Below are positions 1-8,857 of a stretch of DNA of 60,846 nt, piece by piece. Numbering within the stretch: the first letter of the stretch is position 1; each line of letters opens with the position of its first letter. The stretch comes from CAZQHK01 sp964593455 (GTDB taxonomy: Bacteria > Muiribacteriota > CAYSPT01), in NCBI GenBank assembly GCA_964593455.1, contig CAZQHK010000030.1:1-60846 (forward strand), read 5' to 3'. Position numbers and translations under genes: made by a program. Below the pieces are notes generated by a model. It made no database searches, was not told the origin of the DNA, and saw only the letters and a program-made list of their open reading frames with translations.

Positions 1-63
1 TAGAAAACGAGTGTAAGTTGACTCATGAAAGATCGGTGAGGTAAGGTTGGTCCGGTATTTGGA

Positions 64-987
64 TTGGAGGCTGTGGTGGCGACTCGTTCCTACTCTTTTA
101 AAGATGAAACCGTACGGTCGGCCCTGGAACAGAAGCTCCGTTCGTTTGAGAATGCGAGCGAGACCACGGAGAAGAACTGTCTCTACCGACTGGACTTTGA
201 TATACCCGGTCAGAAGAAACGGATCGTCGTGAAACAGTATCTCACCGGTACACTGGTTCTATCCGGTGATGAAAACTCTCTACTTTTCAGCAGGTTAGCC
301 CGATTAATAGCCGGAGCCGATGACCTGACCGGGGAGTCTCCCCGGACGAATTCTCCCTGGGTGGGAGTGGATGAAGCCGGTAAAGGCGACTACTTCGGAC
401 CGCTGGTGGTGGCGGCCGTCTATTCGGATAAAACAATTTTGCGGCGGCTCAGGGAAACGGGTGTCAGAGACTCGAAGAAGCTCTCGGATGATAAAGTCAG
501 AGATATGGCTTCAAAGCTCGAAGCCGGGATAGGGGGGAGCATCAACGTGATCGAACTGATGCCCGCCAGTTATAATCAGTTAATAGACCGATTCAAAAGA
601 GAAAATAAAACGTTGAATGATTTGCTGGCTTGGGCTGCTTCCACGGCCATCAAGGACCTGAAAAAGAAGAAGGAATTCAGCCGTGTAATTGTCGACCAAT
701 TCGCCAAAGAACACTATCTGGACCGGCGTCTGGCTGGTACATCCGGACTGGATGTTCTGCAGATCCCGCGGGGTGAATCCGACCCGGCGGTGGCCACCGC
801 GTCCATCATCGCCCGGGCCAGGTTTCTCCGGCGGCTAAAGGAATTGGAGAAACGCTTCGGGACGGTGTTGCCGAAAGGAGCATCGGCCCAGGTGCTGGAA
901 GCTGCCAGGACGTTTATTAAGAAGCACGGTCGCGGCCGGCTTTCAGCGGTGGCTAAAGTCCACTTCAAGACAACGGCTTCGCTGTAG
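64..987 (+). CDS. rnhC: Ribonuclease HIII
   Basis: Cytoplasmic endonuclease that cuts the RNA strand of RNA:DNA hybrids. The N-terminal ~95 residues form the TBP-like substrate-binding extension typical of HIII. The catalytic domain starts at about residue 100 with VGVDEAGKGDYFGPLVVAA, which carries the first Asp and Glu of the HIII D-E-D-E set; it is followed by RDSKKLSD and IVDQFA, with the third Asp. The C-terminal motif SDPAVATASIIARA is also present. Length (307 aa) is normal for the family. The start is TTG at 64; a GTG three codons later is possible. It stands alone upstream of a minus-strand gene, and the promoter lies mostly outside the window. Confidence 0.95.
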   Translation: MEAVVATRSYSFKDETVRSALEQKLRSFENASETTEKNCLYRLDFDIPGQKKRIVVKQYLTGTLVLSGDENSLLFSRLARLIAGADDLTGESPRTNSPWVGVDEAGKGDYFGPLVVAAVYSDKTILRRLRETGVRDSKKLSDDKVRDMASKLEAGIGGSINVIELMPASYNQLIDRFKRENKTLNDLLAWAASTAIKDLKKKKEFSRVIVDQFAKEHYLDRRLAGTSGLDVLQIPRGESDPAVATASIIARARFLRRLKELEKRFGTVLPKGASAQVLEAARTFIKKHGRGRLSAVAKVHFKTTASL

Positions 988-1016
988 GCCTTATCATCAT
1001 CCGGTAGCCGATTGAC

Positions 1017-2060
1017 CTATCTGATCACCAGGGAGAGTTGCTGTTGTGCGATAGGTGTAAGCCAATCCGGGATGTCATCTTTGTCCAAAGCCCGACGGAA
1101 CCACTGTACGGCTTCTTTATCCCGGCCTGCACGGTGCAGGTTTTCTCCGATCAAGTAGTAGGTAATGGCCAGTTCATCCGGTGGAATGATTTTACGGGCC
1201 AAAGCTTTTCTAAACTCGAGAACGGCTTGACGATGAAACACCATTTCTTCCGATATCCCTTTCCAGACGGCTTCTGCCAGCTGGGCCGGCCACGTTTTTG
1301 GATCGGCGTCTTTCTCGATAGCATTGAGGACCTGCATCGCTTTAACATTCTCTCCCAGCCTCTGAAGAAAATACACTTTCAGAAAATCTCTGGCATGGCC
1401 TGTTTCCCTGGGCGCCATGCCGAGTGATAAGGAGTCCAGGGCTTCAAATGCCTTGAGATACGATTGGATATCGTTCCACACCAGCTCGACATTCTGTTTT
1501 TCGAGAAGGGATTCGAGGTTTTTCATGGCCGTGGTGTATGATCTTCCAAGAGAGCTCGAGAACGTTAGAATTTTAGGGCCCTCGAGCCGGCGACACCAGG
1601 CTGCCCGAAGCAGCAGGTCACCGATGGTGCGGGAATCTTTTCCCAGGGCGGAATAAATTTTCATGGCGATCGTGTATTTCTCGCTGCCGGGGAGCTTGTC
1701 GGATGAGACATTGGGAGTCAGGTTTTCCATTTCGGACAGCACCCGCCGGACGATCTCGGTTTGTTCTCCGAGATCTTTAAAATCAGCATGATACGTTGTG
1801 TACCGGCAGGTAGGACACGAGGCTAGGTAAAACGGTTCGGCCTGCCTGCCTGTCGCCCTGCCCAGCAGATCGGAGTCTACACCTCCGAACGTGTTGGTTG
1901 AACCGATAACGCTGGCCGAGAATCTGGTTGCGCATATGGGGCACACAAGCTCTATCTGGTTGCGAGAGGTTGCATGAGATATGCCGGCCAGGTAAAGTGG
2001 ACCGATGGTGATTAAAGCCAGGATGGCTGCCAATCTGAGCTTGAATGATCTACCAACCAT
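1017..2060 (-). CDS. Secreted DUF2225-like protein with TPR-like C-terminus
   Basis: Function unknown. From the ATG at 2060 (AAGGAAG ribosome site just upstream) the protein opens with a hydrophobic signal sequence (LAAILALITIGPLYLAG). Two Cys pairs follow (CPIC and CPTC, about 45 residues apart), the zinc-ribbon layout of DUF2225. The remainder is helical; the last ~100 residues look like one or two TPR units (AITYYLIGENLHRAGRDKEAV). DUF2225 proteins are usually cytoplasmic or of unknown place; here the leader suggests export or membrane anchoring. An in-frame start 31 codons upstream (2153) has no ribosome site and would bury the signal peptide. It is divergent from the HEAT gene at 2209 with a shared 150-bp promoter region. 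Confidence 0.75.
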   Translation of the reverse strand: MVGRSFKLRLAAILALITIGPLYLAGISHATSRNQIELVCPICATRFSASVIGSTNTFGGVDSDLLGRATGRQAEPFYLASCPTCRYTTYHADFKDLGEQTEIVRRVLSEMENLTPNVSSDKLPGSEKYTIAMKIYSALGKDSRTIGDLLLRAAWCRRLEGPKILTFSSSLGRSYTTAMKNLESLLEKQNVELVWNDIQSYLKAFEALDSLSLGMAPRETGHARDFLKVYFLQRLGENVKAMQVLNAIEKDADPKTWPAQLAEAVWKGISEEMVFHRQAVLEFRKALARKIIPPDELAITYYLIGENLHRAGRDKEAVQWFRRALDKDDIPDWLTPIAQQQLSLVIR

Positions 2061-2156
2061 GAGTATCTTCCTTTCAACACGGTACCCGTTACCATGATAA
2101 CACATTGAGTGGGATAACTGGCAAATGTGTGTGAAGCGGTGGGTGGTGAGCAAAAA

Positions 2157-2186
2157 TTGAACGAGCTTCTATTACTGTGGTACAAT
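2157..2186 (+). promoter_or_regulatory. Putative sigma70-type promoter of the HEAT gene
   Basis: TTGAAC (2157-2162), an 18-base spacer and TACAAT (2181-2186) lie 22 bases before the ATG at 2209, which has a GGGAAGG ribosome site. Predicted from sequence match only. Confidence 0.5.
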
Positions 2187-2208
2187 TTCCTATTCGGGAA
2201 GGTACGCT

Positions 2209-3954
2209 ATGGGTAGTGAAGACGGATGGAAAAGGGAAGAGGTCGCCGCTCGTGTTGAACAGCGGTTGCTCCAGGGAAGAGTTGACTGGGAATCGTTGCG
2301 ATTAGCTCGGGAAGACCTGTCTCCACTTTCTATCGAAGAACTGGTAAAATTGTTACTGGAATTTCTAGCGCACTCGAAGTGGCGGACCCGCCGGGCGGCG
2401 GCGGAATCCCTGGTAGAACTGGGGAACGCCTCAGTCAAAGCCACTGAACAGGCGTTTCAGGACAACCATCCCGATAAACAATACTGGGCGTCATGGGTGT
2501 TGGCGCGGTTGGGGCAGGCAGGATTTCCGATACTTCAGAAAGCCATGCACTCCGATTCCCGAAAAATGCGGGAAATTGCTGTTTCTTCTCTTGGTAACTG
2601 TGGAATTGATGAGGCGGTTGCGCCTCTGGTGGAAGCCCTGGGAGATCCCGAATGGACGATCAGGAGTCGGGCGTCATCAGCTCTCTTACGATACGGAGAC
2701 ACGACCCTGGAACCTTTGCTCCTGGCCTTGGAAAGTGATAATCCGGATAAATGTTTCTGGGCGGCTCGCACTCTTGGCGGACTCCTGGACAAAGGGAAGA
2801 TAGAGAACATCACTCCGCTGATTGACCTGCTTAAGAACGCTACCGGCATATCTTCCCGCCTGCTGGTATACGCTCTTGGCATGTCTAACAGTGCTGAAGC
2901 CATCAAAACCGTTGCCGCCTATCTCGACGATCCGGACCGGAACGTTCGTATCGCCGCCTGCCATTCGCTGGAGAAGGCTGGGCTGGAAGCGGTGGAACCA
3001 CTGTTTGAAGTTCTTCGAGGCGGCAATCCCGAAGGGCGCTATTGGTCCGCAGCCGCTCTGGGAAGAGTGTTGGCGTTCGCCGATCAAGAAATTCACGATG
3101 AACTTCTGGAAACTGTTCGAAACGGCAATGCCCAGGCTCGTATCGTTGCCGCCCGGGCTCTGGCGGCCATTCGATCTGAGCAGGGAATCAGAACACTGAT
3201 AGAGGCTCTTTCCGATTCAGAGCCGGTGGTCAGGAGACAGATAGTCGAGAGCCTGCAATTTGTCGGAATGAGAGCGGTTCCTTTTCTCATCGAGGCAACT
3301 TCCTCGCCGAATACCGAGACAGTGCATCTGGCCGCTCGAGCTTTGGGAAATCTGATTGGGTATCTGGACGAAGACCAGCACGAGATCCTTGGCCCACTAC
3401 TTAAAGATGAACGTACCCTGGAAGCCGGGCTCACGGCTCTGGGAGCGGTAGGAACCGGTGAAGCGGCCGCCACGCTCAGGCAGTTTCTCTCTCATCCGCG
3501 GTGGCCGGTGCGGGAACGGGCTGCAGCATCTCTGGTTACAATCGGAGCCAGGTCCATACCTGTCTTGGACGAGGCGTTGAAGGCAAAGAACGGCGATGAG
3601 CAGTTCTGGGCTACCAGGGCGGCCTGCTGGCTGCTGATCAGGGTGGGAGAACCGGTGCTTGAACTGGTGCTGAGGGCACTTCGCTCCGGCGAGAAAGACC
3701 TGGCCTTGGAAGCGATCCGCACCCTGGGCGAGTTCAAACATCCCCGGGTAATCGCCGCCCTGGTGGAATCTTTCGGCAGCCCGGTATGGGTCGTGCGTGC
3801 GGAGGCCTCAGAAGCTTTGTGCCGGCTGGGAAAAGAAGCAATGGATTCGCTCTCCAACGTCATGAAAACAACCGACAACCGCGATGTACACTACTGGGCC
3901 AGAAAAACGGTTCGCCGTATCAAACAGTCTCTCCCCAACTCCGAAAACTGGTAA
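2209..3954 (+). CDS. HEAT-repeat (PBS lyase-type) scaffold protein
   Basis: The 581-residue protein is built almost wholly of ~31-residue HEAT-like repeats. Each has the pattern of a D-x-x-W-x-x-R-x-x-A-A helix followed by a short turn and a hydrophobic helix (for example EWTIRSRASSALLRYG and VWVVRAEASEALCRLG). A variant with YWA or FWAA (QYWASWVLARLG, CFWAARTLGGLL, QFWATRAACWLL) alternates with the standard one. There is no signal peptide, membrane helix or catalytic motif, so it is probably a cytoplasmic protein-protein interaction scaffold. It is clearly paralogous to the 801-residue protein at 11696. The 3' end overlaps the convergent HAD gene by 35 bp. Confidence 0.85.
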   Translation: MGSEDGWKREEVAARVEQRLLQGRVDWESLRLAREDLSPLSIEELVKLLLEFLAHSKWRTRRAAAESLVELGNASVKATEQAFQDNHPDKQYWASWVLARLGQAGFPILQKAMHSDSRKMREIAVSSLGNCGIDEAVAPLVEALGDPEWTIRSRASSALLRYGDTTLEPLLLALESDNPDKCFWAARTLGGLLDKGKIENITPLIDLLKNATGISSRLLVYALGMSNSAEAIKTVAAYLDDPDRNVRIAACHSLEKAGLEAVEPLFEVLRGGNPEGRYWSAAALGRVLAFADQEIHDELLETVRNGNAQARIVAARALAAIRSEQGIRTLIEALSDSEPVVRRQIVESLQFVGMRAVPFLIEATSSPNTETVHLAARALGNLIGYLDEDQHEILGPLLKDERTLEAGLTALGAVGTGEAAATLRQFLSHPRWPVRERAAASLVTIGARSIPVLDEALKAKNGDEQFWATRAACWLLIRVGEPVLELVLRALRSGEKDLALEAIRTLGEFKHPRVIAALVESFGSPVWVVRAEASEALCRLGKEAMDSLSNVMKTTDNRDVHYWARKTVRRIKQSLPNSENW

Positions 3955-4279
3955 TATCATTGAACGCTTTCTCCCAATCGCCGGTAAAACATATCGCCCG
4001 ATCATCCAGATAACAGGTGGCCACAGGTTTCCCGGGATTGCTTCCCACCAGGTTGGAGTTGTGGTTGATCTCATCGAACGGTATCCGGTGTTGCCGGAGA
4101 TACTCGAATATCTCTTCTTCCCCCCGGGTCGTAAAAATAATAATTTTCCATCCGATATGTTTCAGTTTTCTCAAGGTCTCTACCGCTCCCTCGATCGGTT
4201 CACCCAGCACCCCGTACCCCTTCCACCCGTCGTAAGAGGCAATGACGCCGTCAAAGTCCACCGCCAGTGTTGGTTGCAT
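3920..4279 (-). CDS. Small HAD-superfamily hydrolase
   Basis: A 119-residue minimal HAD protein with motif I DFDGVIASYDG near the N-terminus (both Asp present) and motif II FTTRGEEE. The late LDDRAICFTGDW has an Asp pair as in motif IV. There is room for only a very small cap, so a phosphatase acting on a small phosphorylated substrate or nucleotide is likely; the substrate is unknown. The start ATG at 4279 follows GGAGG by seven bases and puts motif I nine residues from the N-terminus; an upstream in-frame start lacks support. It is convergent with the HEAT gene and the two coding ends overlap by 35 bp. Confidence 0.8.
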   Translation of the reverse strand: MQPTLAVDFDGVIASYDGWKGYGVLGEPIEGAVETLRKLKHIGWKIIIFTTRGEEEIFEYLRQHRIPFDEINHNSNLVGSNPGKPVATCYLDDRAICFTGDWEKAFNDITSFRSWGETV

Positions 4280-4311
4280 ATATAGATCCTCCCTGCAATA
4301 TTCAAACACAA

Positions 4312-4340
4312 ATAATACCCCATTATATGCCTGGTCGCAA
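4312..4340 (-). promoter_or_regulatory. Putative promoter of the HAD gene
   Basis: On the minus strand, TTGCGA (4340-4335), a 17-base spacer and TATTAT (4317-4312) lie 32 bases ahead of the ATG at 4279. An overlapping TATAAT within the spacer is an alternative -10 box. Sequence match only. Confidence 0.45.
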
Positions 4341-4514
4341 CGTTGAGGGGAGAGCGAAACAGCAGTAAAACTGTATCGGCAAAGCTTTGACGAAGACGGG
4401 TTCTATTTTCGGTCAGAAAGCCTTCTTCATGTCTACTGATTTTGACTGATAGCGTACGTTTACGATACCATTTATCAGGTGTGGTGTAATGAAAAACAGA
4501 CGGGATGGTGTTGT

Positions 4515-5714
4515 GTGGAAGAACTCCCTTATTTGACGGCCGGGCTTCCGGGTATCGGGGGCGTTGTCAAAACGGAACCGGAAGATTTCATGGTTGATGA
4601 GATCCCTCTCTACCAGGCCAGCGGCAGCGGTGAGCACGTTCTGTTCCGGATAGAAAAAAAGGGAATCACCACACACCGGGTGATAGAGCACATCTCCCGG
4701 GCGCTCCGGATAGATTCCAGGGACATCGGCTGTGCCGGGCTCAAGGACCGGCACGCAGTAACCACGCAATACCTGTCGGTGCGGCAGGCATCTCTCGAAC
4801 AGGTACAGGACCTGGAGATCCCAGGCGTAAAGGTGCTTACGGCTCAGCGGCATGTCCGCAAGCTGAGGACCGGGCATCTGAAAGGAAACAGGTTCCGTAT
4901 CATAATCAGGGCGGTTGCACCCGGGGCAGGCAAAACCGCCAGGACTATATTCGAGGTAATTGAGCGACGGGGGCTTCCCAACTTTTACGGCCACCAGCGT
5001 TTCGGAGCCAGGCAAAACACGCACCTGATCGGGAATGTACTGTTGCGGAGACAATGGGCCGAGGTTTTGCATCAGCTACTTGGCCGGCCGGGCGGGGAAA
5101 CGTCGGAAGACCTGGCGCAAGCCCGGCAGGCGTTTGACGATGGCGATCTTGATCGGGCTTTGAAACTGTATCCGGCGCCATTCTCCATGGAACGAAAGGT
5201 ACTCACCCGCCTGATGAAGGCGGGCAAAGCCCGCACGGCGGTACGGTCCATACCATTTCGGCTCAGACGTCTGTACCTGTCGGCCTATCAGTCGTATCTC
5301 TTCAACCTGGCAGTCACTTCACGGATACAAACCATCGATCAACTCTGGGAAGGTGACCTGGCGTATGTACACGCTTCCGGCGGTGTTTTCAGTGTCAATG
5401 CCCCGGAAATAGAAGACCGGCGGCTGCGGAGCATGGAAATCAGTCCCTCGGGTCCGGTTTACGGGGAGAAGATGCCGTTAGCCGCGGGGGAGCAGGGGAT
5501 CATCGAACGTAATATCCTGGCCCGGGAAAGCCTGACGGTTGAACATTTCCGGTCATCTCCGGGCGGTGTAAATTTACCCGGTGCCCGCCGATCACTTCGG
5601 TTCAATATTTCAGATATCTCTCTGGATGAAGAAAATGGATCACTGGTAGTCGGGTTTTTTCTGCCTAAAGGGAGTTACGCTACCATCGTCCTTCGCGAGT
5701 TGTGTAAGAACTAA
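4515..5714 (+). CDS. truD: tRNA pseudouridine(13) synthase TruD
   Basis: Converts U13 of tRNA to pseudouridine. It has the TruD signature NFYGHQRFG, the catalytic-Asp loop GLKDRHAVTTQ, the leading LPGIGGVVKTEPEDFMVDE, and a central insertion (TRUD domain) rich in LYLSAYQSYLFNLAVTSRI. The length of ~399 residues fits the family. I prefer GTG at 4515 (MEELPYLTAGLPG), close to the usual start and preceded by GGGATGG. An earlier in-frame GTG at 4479 would add 12 poorly conserved residues. It is monocistronic; a family A repeat follows directly after its stop. Confidence 0.93.
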   Translation: MEELPYLTAGLPGIGGVVKTEPEDFMVDEIPLYQASGSGEHVLFRIEKKGITTHRVIEHISRALRIDSRDIGCAGLKDRHAVTTQYLSVRQASLEQVQDLEIPGVKVLTAQRHVRKLRTGHLKGNRFRIIIRAVAPGAGKTARTIFEVIERRGLPNFYGHQRFGARQNTHLIGNVLLRRQWAEVLHQLLGRPGGETSEDLAQARQAFDDGDLDRALKLYPAPFSMERKVLTRLMKAGKARTAVRSIPFRLRRLYLSAYQSYLFNLAVTSRIQTIDQLWEGDLAYVHASGGVFSVNAPEIEDRRLRSMEISPSGPVYGEKMPLAAGEQGIIERNILARESLTVEHFRSSPGGVNLPGARRSLRFNISDISLDEENGSLVVGFFLPKGSYATIVLRELCKN

Positions 5715-5719
5715 CTGAC

Positions 5720-5904
5720 TTCTTGCTTGAGGGTGGCAAAGAAGGTGTAATCAAGAATAGGACCTTGTTGTGGGCGGGGAGACAAGAGATTGAGATTATT
5801 ACCCGGGCGGCGGCTAGTTTTTTCCTCAACACGATTGTGCAAACATTGAGATGTAGCGTGAGCCAGGTGGTCCCACCCTCAAGCAGGAAACGTAGAAAGT
5901 AAGG
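5720..5904. repeat. Family A inverted-repeat element, copy A1
   Basis: This 185-bp element fills the whole gap between truD and the next gene. Its ends are inverted repeats: 5720-5736 (TTCTTGCTTGAGGGTGG) and 5873-5889 match with one mismatch. The right half contains the family core: ACCCGGGCGG, then GTGCAAACATTGAG, GTAGCGTGAGC, GGTGGTCCCACCCTCAAGC and GTAGAAAGTAAGGTT. The same core recurs at 9729-10050, 19105-19505 and 57929-58300. It ends exactly at the stop codon of the convergent gene (5905). Confidence 0.8.
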
Positions 5905-6432
5905 TTAAGTTGGTTTTCTTTTTTTGAAGGCCTGGAGAAGACCAACCATCAGCAGGATGACTCCACCGGTTCCCACCATCCCCGGCCGCTGTGGCGGTTT
6001 TGCTTCTTTAATGTAGAGAACACCGCTGGTGGGAACGTACTTGATCCACACCTTGTCTCCGGGCATATAGGCTGATTTGTTTTTGGGAAATAGGTAATTG
6101 GCCCCGGCCAGCGATCCGGCGAAAACGGAGATTTCTTCTCCTCGGCCAGCGGTATCCGGCTCGATGAGTTTCGCACCCAGACTGGACGGGGAGAGGTTCC
6201 CCAGCGACACTTCTGCCCGGGCTGTTAATTCTATTCCGTCCAGGGCTCCGGCTTGTTCTTTGAGAACCGTGACCGGTAGAGGAGGAAACATCATGGAAGT
6301 GAGCAGCCCGTAAACAATAGACACCAGTCCGAGGATTACCAGAGCCGTGGTGATTCCGTAAGCTTTCCGATAGAGGATGATATAGAAAGCCAGGGAAAAC
6401 ATAAACACGCAGGCGAGTAGCAATAATTTCAT
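5905..6432 (-). CDS. Small multi-pass membrane protein, function unknown
   Basis: 175 residues. There are two N-terminal hydrophobic helices (about residues 3-20 and 27-50), then a ~95-residue soluble segment rich in beta-type sequence (GIELTARAEVSLGN, PGDKVWIKYVPTSGVLYI). A C-terminal helix follows (TGGVILLMVGLLQAF) with a basic tail, KKRKPT. The middle part resembles the extracytoplasmic domains of DUF3592-like proteins but I cannot assign a family. It lies 38 bp downstream of agmatinase on the same strand and may be read through from it. It could instead be a lineage-specific envelope protein. Confidence 0.65.
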   Translation of the reverse strand: MKLLLLACVFMFSLAFYIILYRKAYGITTALVILGLVSIVYGLLTSMMFPPLPVTVLKEQAGALDGIELTARAEVSLGNLSPSSLGAKLIEPDTAGRGEEISVFAGSLAGANYLFPKNKSAYMPGDKVWIKYVPTSGVLYIKEAKPPQRPGMVGTGGVILLMVGLLQAFKKRKPT

Positions 6433-6470
6433 TGTAAAACGTTCTCTTTCCCTGTCAGCGAGTGGGGACG

Positions 6471-7343
6471 TTACTGCTTTATCCCATCACCTACCATACC
6501 CAGAACCCGGTACAGGAGTTTGGCTACTAAGAAATCGGGAGCGGTGAATCCCGGGATAGGCGCGAGTTCGACCAGGTCCATTCCGAGCACCGTGGAATTC
6601 CGGGTAACGGCCGCCAGGATATCGGTCATCTGATACCAGGTAAGTCCACCGGGTTCGGGGGTTCCCACAGCCGGCATGATTCCCGGATCCAAAACATCAC
6701 AATCGATGGAAAGATACACTTTCGGTGTTAACGCCCCGGCGATGTCCGCCGGCGTAACCGTTCCTTTACAGATGGATTCGGCGCTGAACATGGTGATATT
6801 TTGCTCTTCTATAAACCGGACTTCCTCGATACTTCGGCTCCTGGTCCCTACCAGGACGATATTGAAGCCTATCTCCACGAGTCGGCGCATAACACAGGCA
6901 TGGCTGTAAATCGTTCCCTGGTAAGAATGCCGAAGATCGGCATGGGCATCAAATGAAACGACGGAAATTTCATCCGCCTGTTTGTCCGAAACCAGATGGA
7001 CTGCAGCGGCAGCGGCGGTGAGGGTGTGCTCACCTCCCAGACAGGCTGCGAACCGTCCGGCGTCATGCTGCTCTGCTACAGTATCGCGTATACAGTCAAG
7101 TGCTGCTTCGGGAGGCAGTTTTTCCAATTCCAGGGGGTCGATCGCGGCAATTCCTATCCGGTAGGGTTCCCGGCTGAGGAATTCATCGTAGAACTCAACC
7201 TGGCAGGAAGCGTCAAGAATCGCCTGTGGGCCGCGACAGGTTCCCTGCCCGTAACATACGGTTGCCTCAAAGGGAACTGGAATTATAACCGCATTCGCCT
7301 CTTCCAGCAGGCAGTATGGCTCGGGGATATCGAAGGCGTTCAC
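6471..7343 (-). CDS. speB: Agmatinase / ureohydrolase family protein
   Basis: Metal-dependent ureohydrolase, most likely agmatine to putrescine plus urea. All dimanganese ligand motifs are present: GGEHTL, SFDAHADLRH and SIDCDVLDPGIMP, plus the late DLVELAP. At 290 residues it has agmatinase rather than long arginase length. The GTG start at 7343 overlaps the stop of the upstream deoxyhypusine-synthase-like gene (GTGA), so translation is coupled. The pairing predicts that putrescine made here is used by that neighbour. Arginase or another guanidino-acid hydrolase activity is not excluded from sequence. Confidence 0.88.
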   Translation of the reverse strand: MNAFDIPEPYCLLEEANAVIIPVPFEATVCYGQGTCRGPQAILDASCQVEFYDEFLSREPYRIGIAAIDPLELEKLPPEAALDCIRDTVAEQHDAGRFAACLGGEHTLTAAAAAVHLVSDKQADEISVVSFDAHADLRHSYQGTIYSHACVMRRLVEIGFNIVLVGTRSRSIEEVRFIEEQNITMFSAESICKGTVTPADIAGALTPKVYLSIDCDVLDPGIMPAVGTPEPGGLTWYQMTDILAAVTRNSTVLGMDLVELAPIPGFTAPDFLVAKLLYRVLGMVGDGIKQ

Positions 7344-8374
7344 GGCTTGTTTTCCACCTTCAGGTGTCGGCCGAACGTGAATTGCGGAGCAGAACCTCTC
7401 GGTTCTTCATTACGCTCCGCAGCCAGGGCGGACACGATCAACGGCAAGGCGATGGTGGCATCGGAGTAAAGGGTCAGTTTCCTGGCTGAGCAGGCTATCT
7501 TTCCCCACGACTGGGCTTCTTCGAAGGTGCACCCCGAAAGCCCTCCCCAGTAAGGCACGTCCTGTGTTATCTGGAGGGCAAAGGCGTGACCTTCGGTCTC
7601 GTGTCCGAGCACCGATGCCGTAACCTCGGTCTGTTGAATGAAGTTCTTCGGCGTGCCACCGCCGATATAGACCACACCGGTGGTGCGGTCCGTGACCATT
7701 TTGGCTGTCTCCAGGATGTCGCCGATTACGTCGAAAGTAAAGGTCCGGCCGGTTTTCTCCACCCGGCTGGCGATGGCTATTCCGATAGAGGAATCGCCGA
7801 TAGCCGGACAGTAGATTGGGACTCCTGTTTCATAGGCCGAGCGTAGAATACCCGTCTCAGTGTTCATCTCCGTCAATTTTCGGCCGAGTAAGTTGAAGTA
7901 CTCGCAGGTAGTGTAAGGCCGGTCCCAGGATAAGGAATCGGTGAAATCGGCAATGAAATCATCGGTCTGCCGAAACTCCTGCTCGGAAGCTAGAACATCA
8001 TAGATCCGATCGAGTCCGTGTTCCTTCAATTCCAGGTCATCCCATGAGGGTTCTCCCTGGTAGTGGTGTCTCCCGGTGCCCTCATGAATATCGTGGAAAA
8101 GATTAGCTCCGGTGGAAACGAGACAATCTATCCATCGTTTCTCTATCAGATAAGCGATACACTTTTTCATTCCCGCGGGAACCATAGCCCCGGCCAGACC
8201 CAGGAAAATAAAATCAGCCTTTTTAATCATTTCCAGCCAGATACGGACCATCCGTCCCAGGTTCCGGCCCTGGAATCCGGTATCCGTCATTCGTTTGAGA
8301 ATACCGGCTGCACCCTCATTGGCAATTATTTCGAAGGATGTAACCGGAGAAATATCCGAAAGTTTGTGGCCCAT
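7340..8374 (-). CDS. Deoxyhypusine synthase-like protein (probable homospermidine synthase type)
   Basis: NAD-dependent aminobutyl-transferase family. STGANLFHDIHE and the NAD-site-like VVYIGGGTPKNF are seen, and near the C-terminus EEAQSWGKIACSA, where the WGK lysine matches the catalytic Lys of eukaryotic deoxyhypusine synthase. Bacteria lack hypusine; characterised bacterial homologs make sym-homospermidine from putrescine. The partner agmatinase overlaps its stop by 4 bp and would supply putrescine. The start ATG at 8374 follows GGAGG by eight bases; the ORF extends in frame to a TTG at 8395 without support. Length 344 aa. Product specificity is inferred. Confidence 0.85.
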   Translation of the reverse strand: MGHKLSDISPVTSFEIIANEGAAGILKRMTDTGFQGRNLGRMVRIWLEMIKKADFIFLGLAGAMVPAGMKKCIAYLIEKRWIDCLVSTGANLFHDIHEGTGRHHYQGEPSWDDLELKEHGLDRIYDVLASEQEFRQTDDFIADFTDSLSWDRPYTTCEYFNLLGRKLTEMNTETGILRSAYETGVPIYCPAIGDSSIGIAIASRVEKTGRTFTFDVIGDILETAKMVTDRTTGVVYIGGGTPKNFIQQTEVTASVLGHETEGHAFALQITQDVPYWGGLSGCTFEEAQSWGKIACSARKLTLYSDATIALPLIVSALAAERNEEPRGSAPQFTFGRHLKVENKP

Positions 8375-8433
8375 GATGAGTACCTCCAGCTTCAAATCCT
8401 AGCACAGGTGGATTGGCTTTAGCAATGTTCCTG

Positions 8434-8456
8434 ACTTTCTACGCTTCTTGCTTGAG
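8434..8456. repeat. Family A repeat, left fragment cut off by the IS
   Basis: ACTTTCTACGC followed by TTCTTGCTTGAG is the outer end of a family A element. The continuation (GGTGGGACCACCC) is found only after the insertion sequence, at 9732. This shows that the IS landed in a pre-existing repeat. Confidence 0.75.
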
Positions 8457-8540
8457 TATAATGCCCCGCGAAAACTGGACAGGTGTTAAGGTGTAATCTC
8501 TCCTTGTGAAATTGGATCGAGGAGGAGTAGATTAGACATC

Positions 8541-8828
8541 ATGAGAAAACGATACGACAAGAAGTTCAAAGCCCTGGTGGCCTTGGAAGCCATCAAAGGT
8601 GAAAGGACCATTGCCGAGATAGCCTCCCAGTATGAAGTACATCCGAACCAGGTAAGCAAATGGAAGAAGCAAGCACTCCAGGTGTTTCCTGAGATTTTCG
8701 CGAAAGGAGCGGACAAGAAGGACAAAAGCAAGGAACAGCTTCAGGAAGAGCTCTACAAGCAGATCGGCAAGCTGAAAGTAGAGAACGAGTTTCTTAAAAA
8801 AAAATACCAACAGATATTCGGCAAGTAG
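8541..8828 (+). CDS. IS3-family transposase OrfA (helix-turn-helix)
   Basis: 95-residue DNA-binding subunit. The N-terminal HTH reads TIAEIASQYEVHPNQVSKWKKQ, and a C-terminal leucine-zipper-like coiled coil covers roughly residues 65-90. Near its end lies a run of nine A (8796-8804) in register as AAA AAA AAA. A -1 slip there enters the frame of orfB, which is open without a stop from the slip to the orfB ATG and encodes IPTDIRQVDRSLVKPDHP. OrfA therefore probably also serves as the N-terminus of an OrfAB fusion transposase. A purine-rich ribosome site (GAGGAGGAG) lies about 15 bases before the ATG. Confidence 0.92.
   Translation: MRKRYDKKFKALVALEAIKGERTIAEIASQYEVHPNQVSKWKKQALQVFPEIFAKGADKKDKSKEQLQEELYKQIGKLKVENEFLKKKYQQIFGK
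8796..8804 (+). promoter_or_regulatory. Programmed -1 frameshift slippery site (A9)
   Basis: Nine consecutive A within codons AAA AAA AAA of orfA. A -1 shift moves ribosomes into an open frame continuous with orfB. A-rich slippery sites are the rule in IS3 elements. I did not define a downstream stimulatory structure. Confidence 0.7.
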
Positions 8829-8857
8829 ATAGAAGCCTGGTAAAACCGGACCATCCA

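Noticed and set aside
4413..5072. 219-codon antisense ORF inside truD (and similar long ones at 19871-20677 and 51765-52781)
   Set aside because: Shadow frames of well-supported genes, with no domain or ribosome signal of their own.
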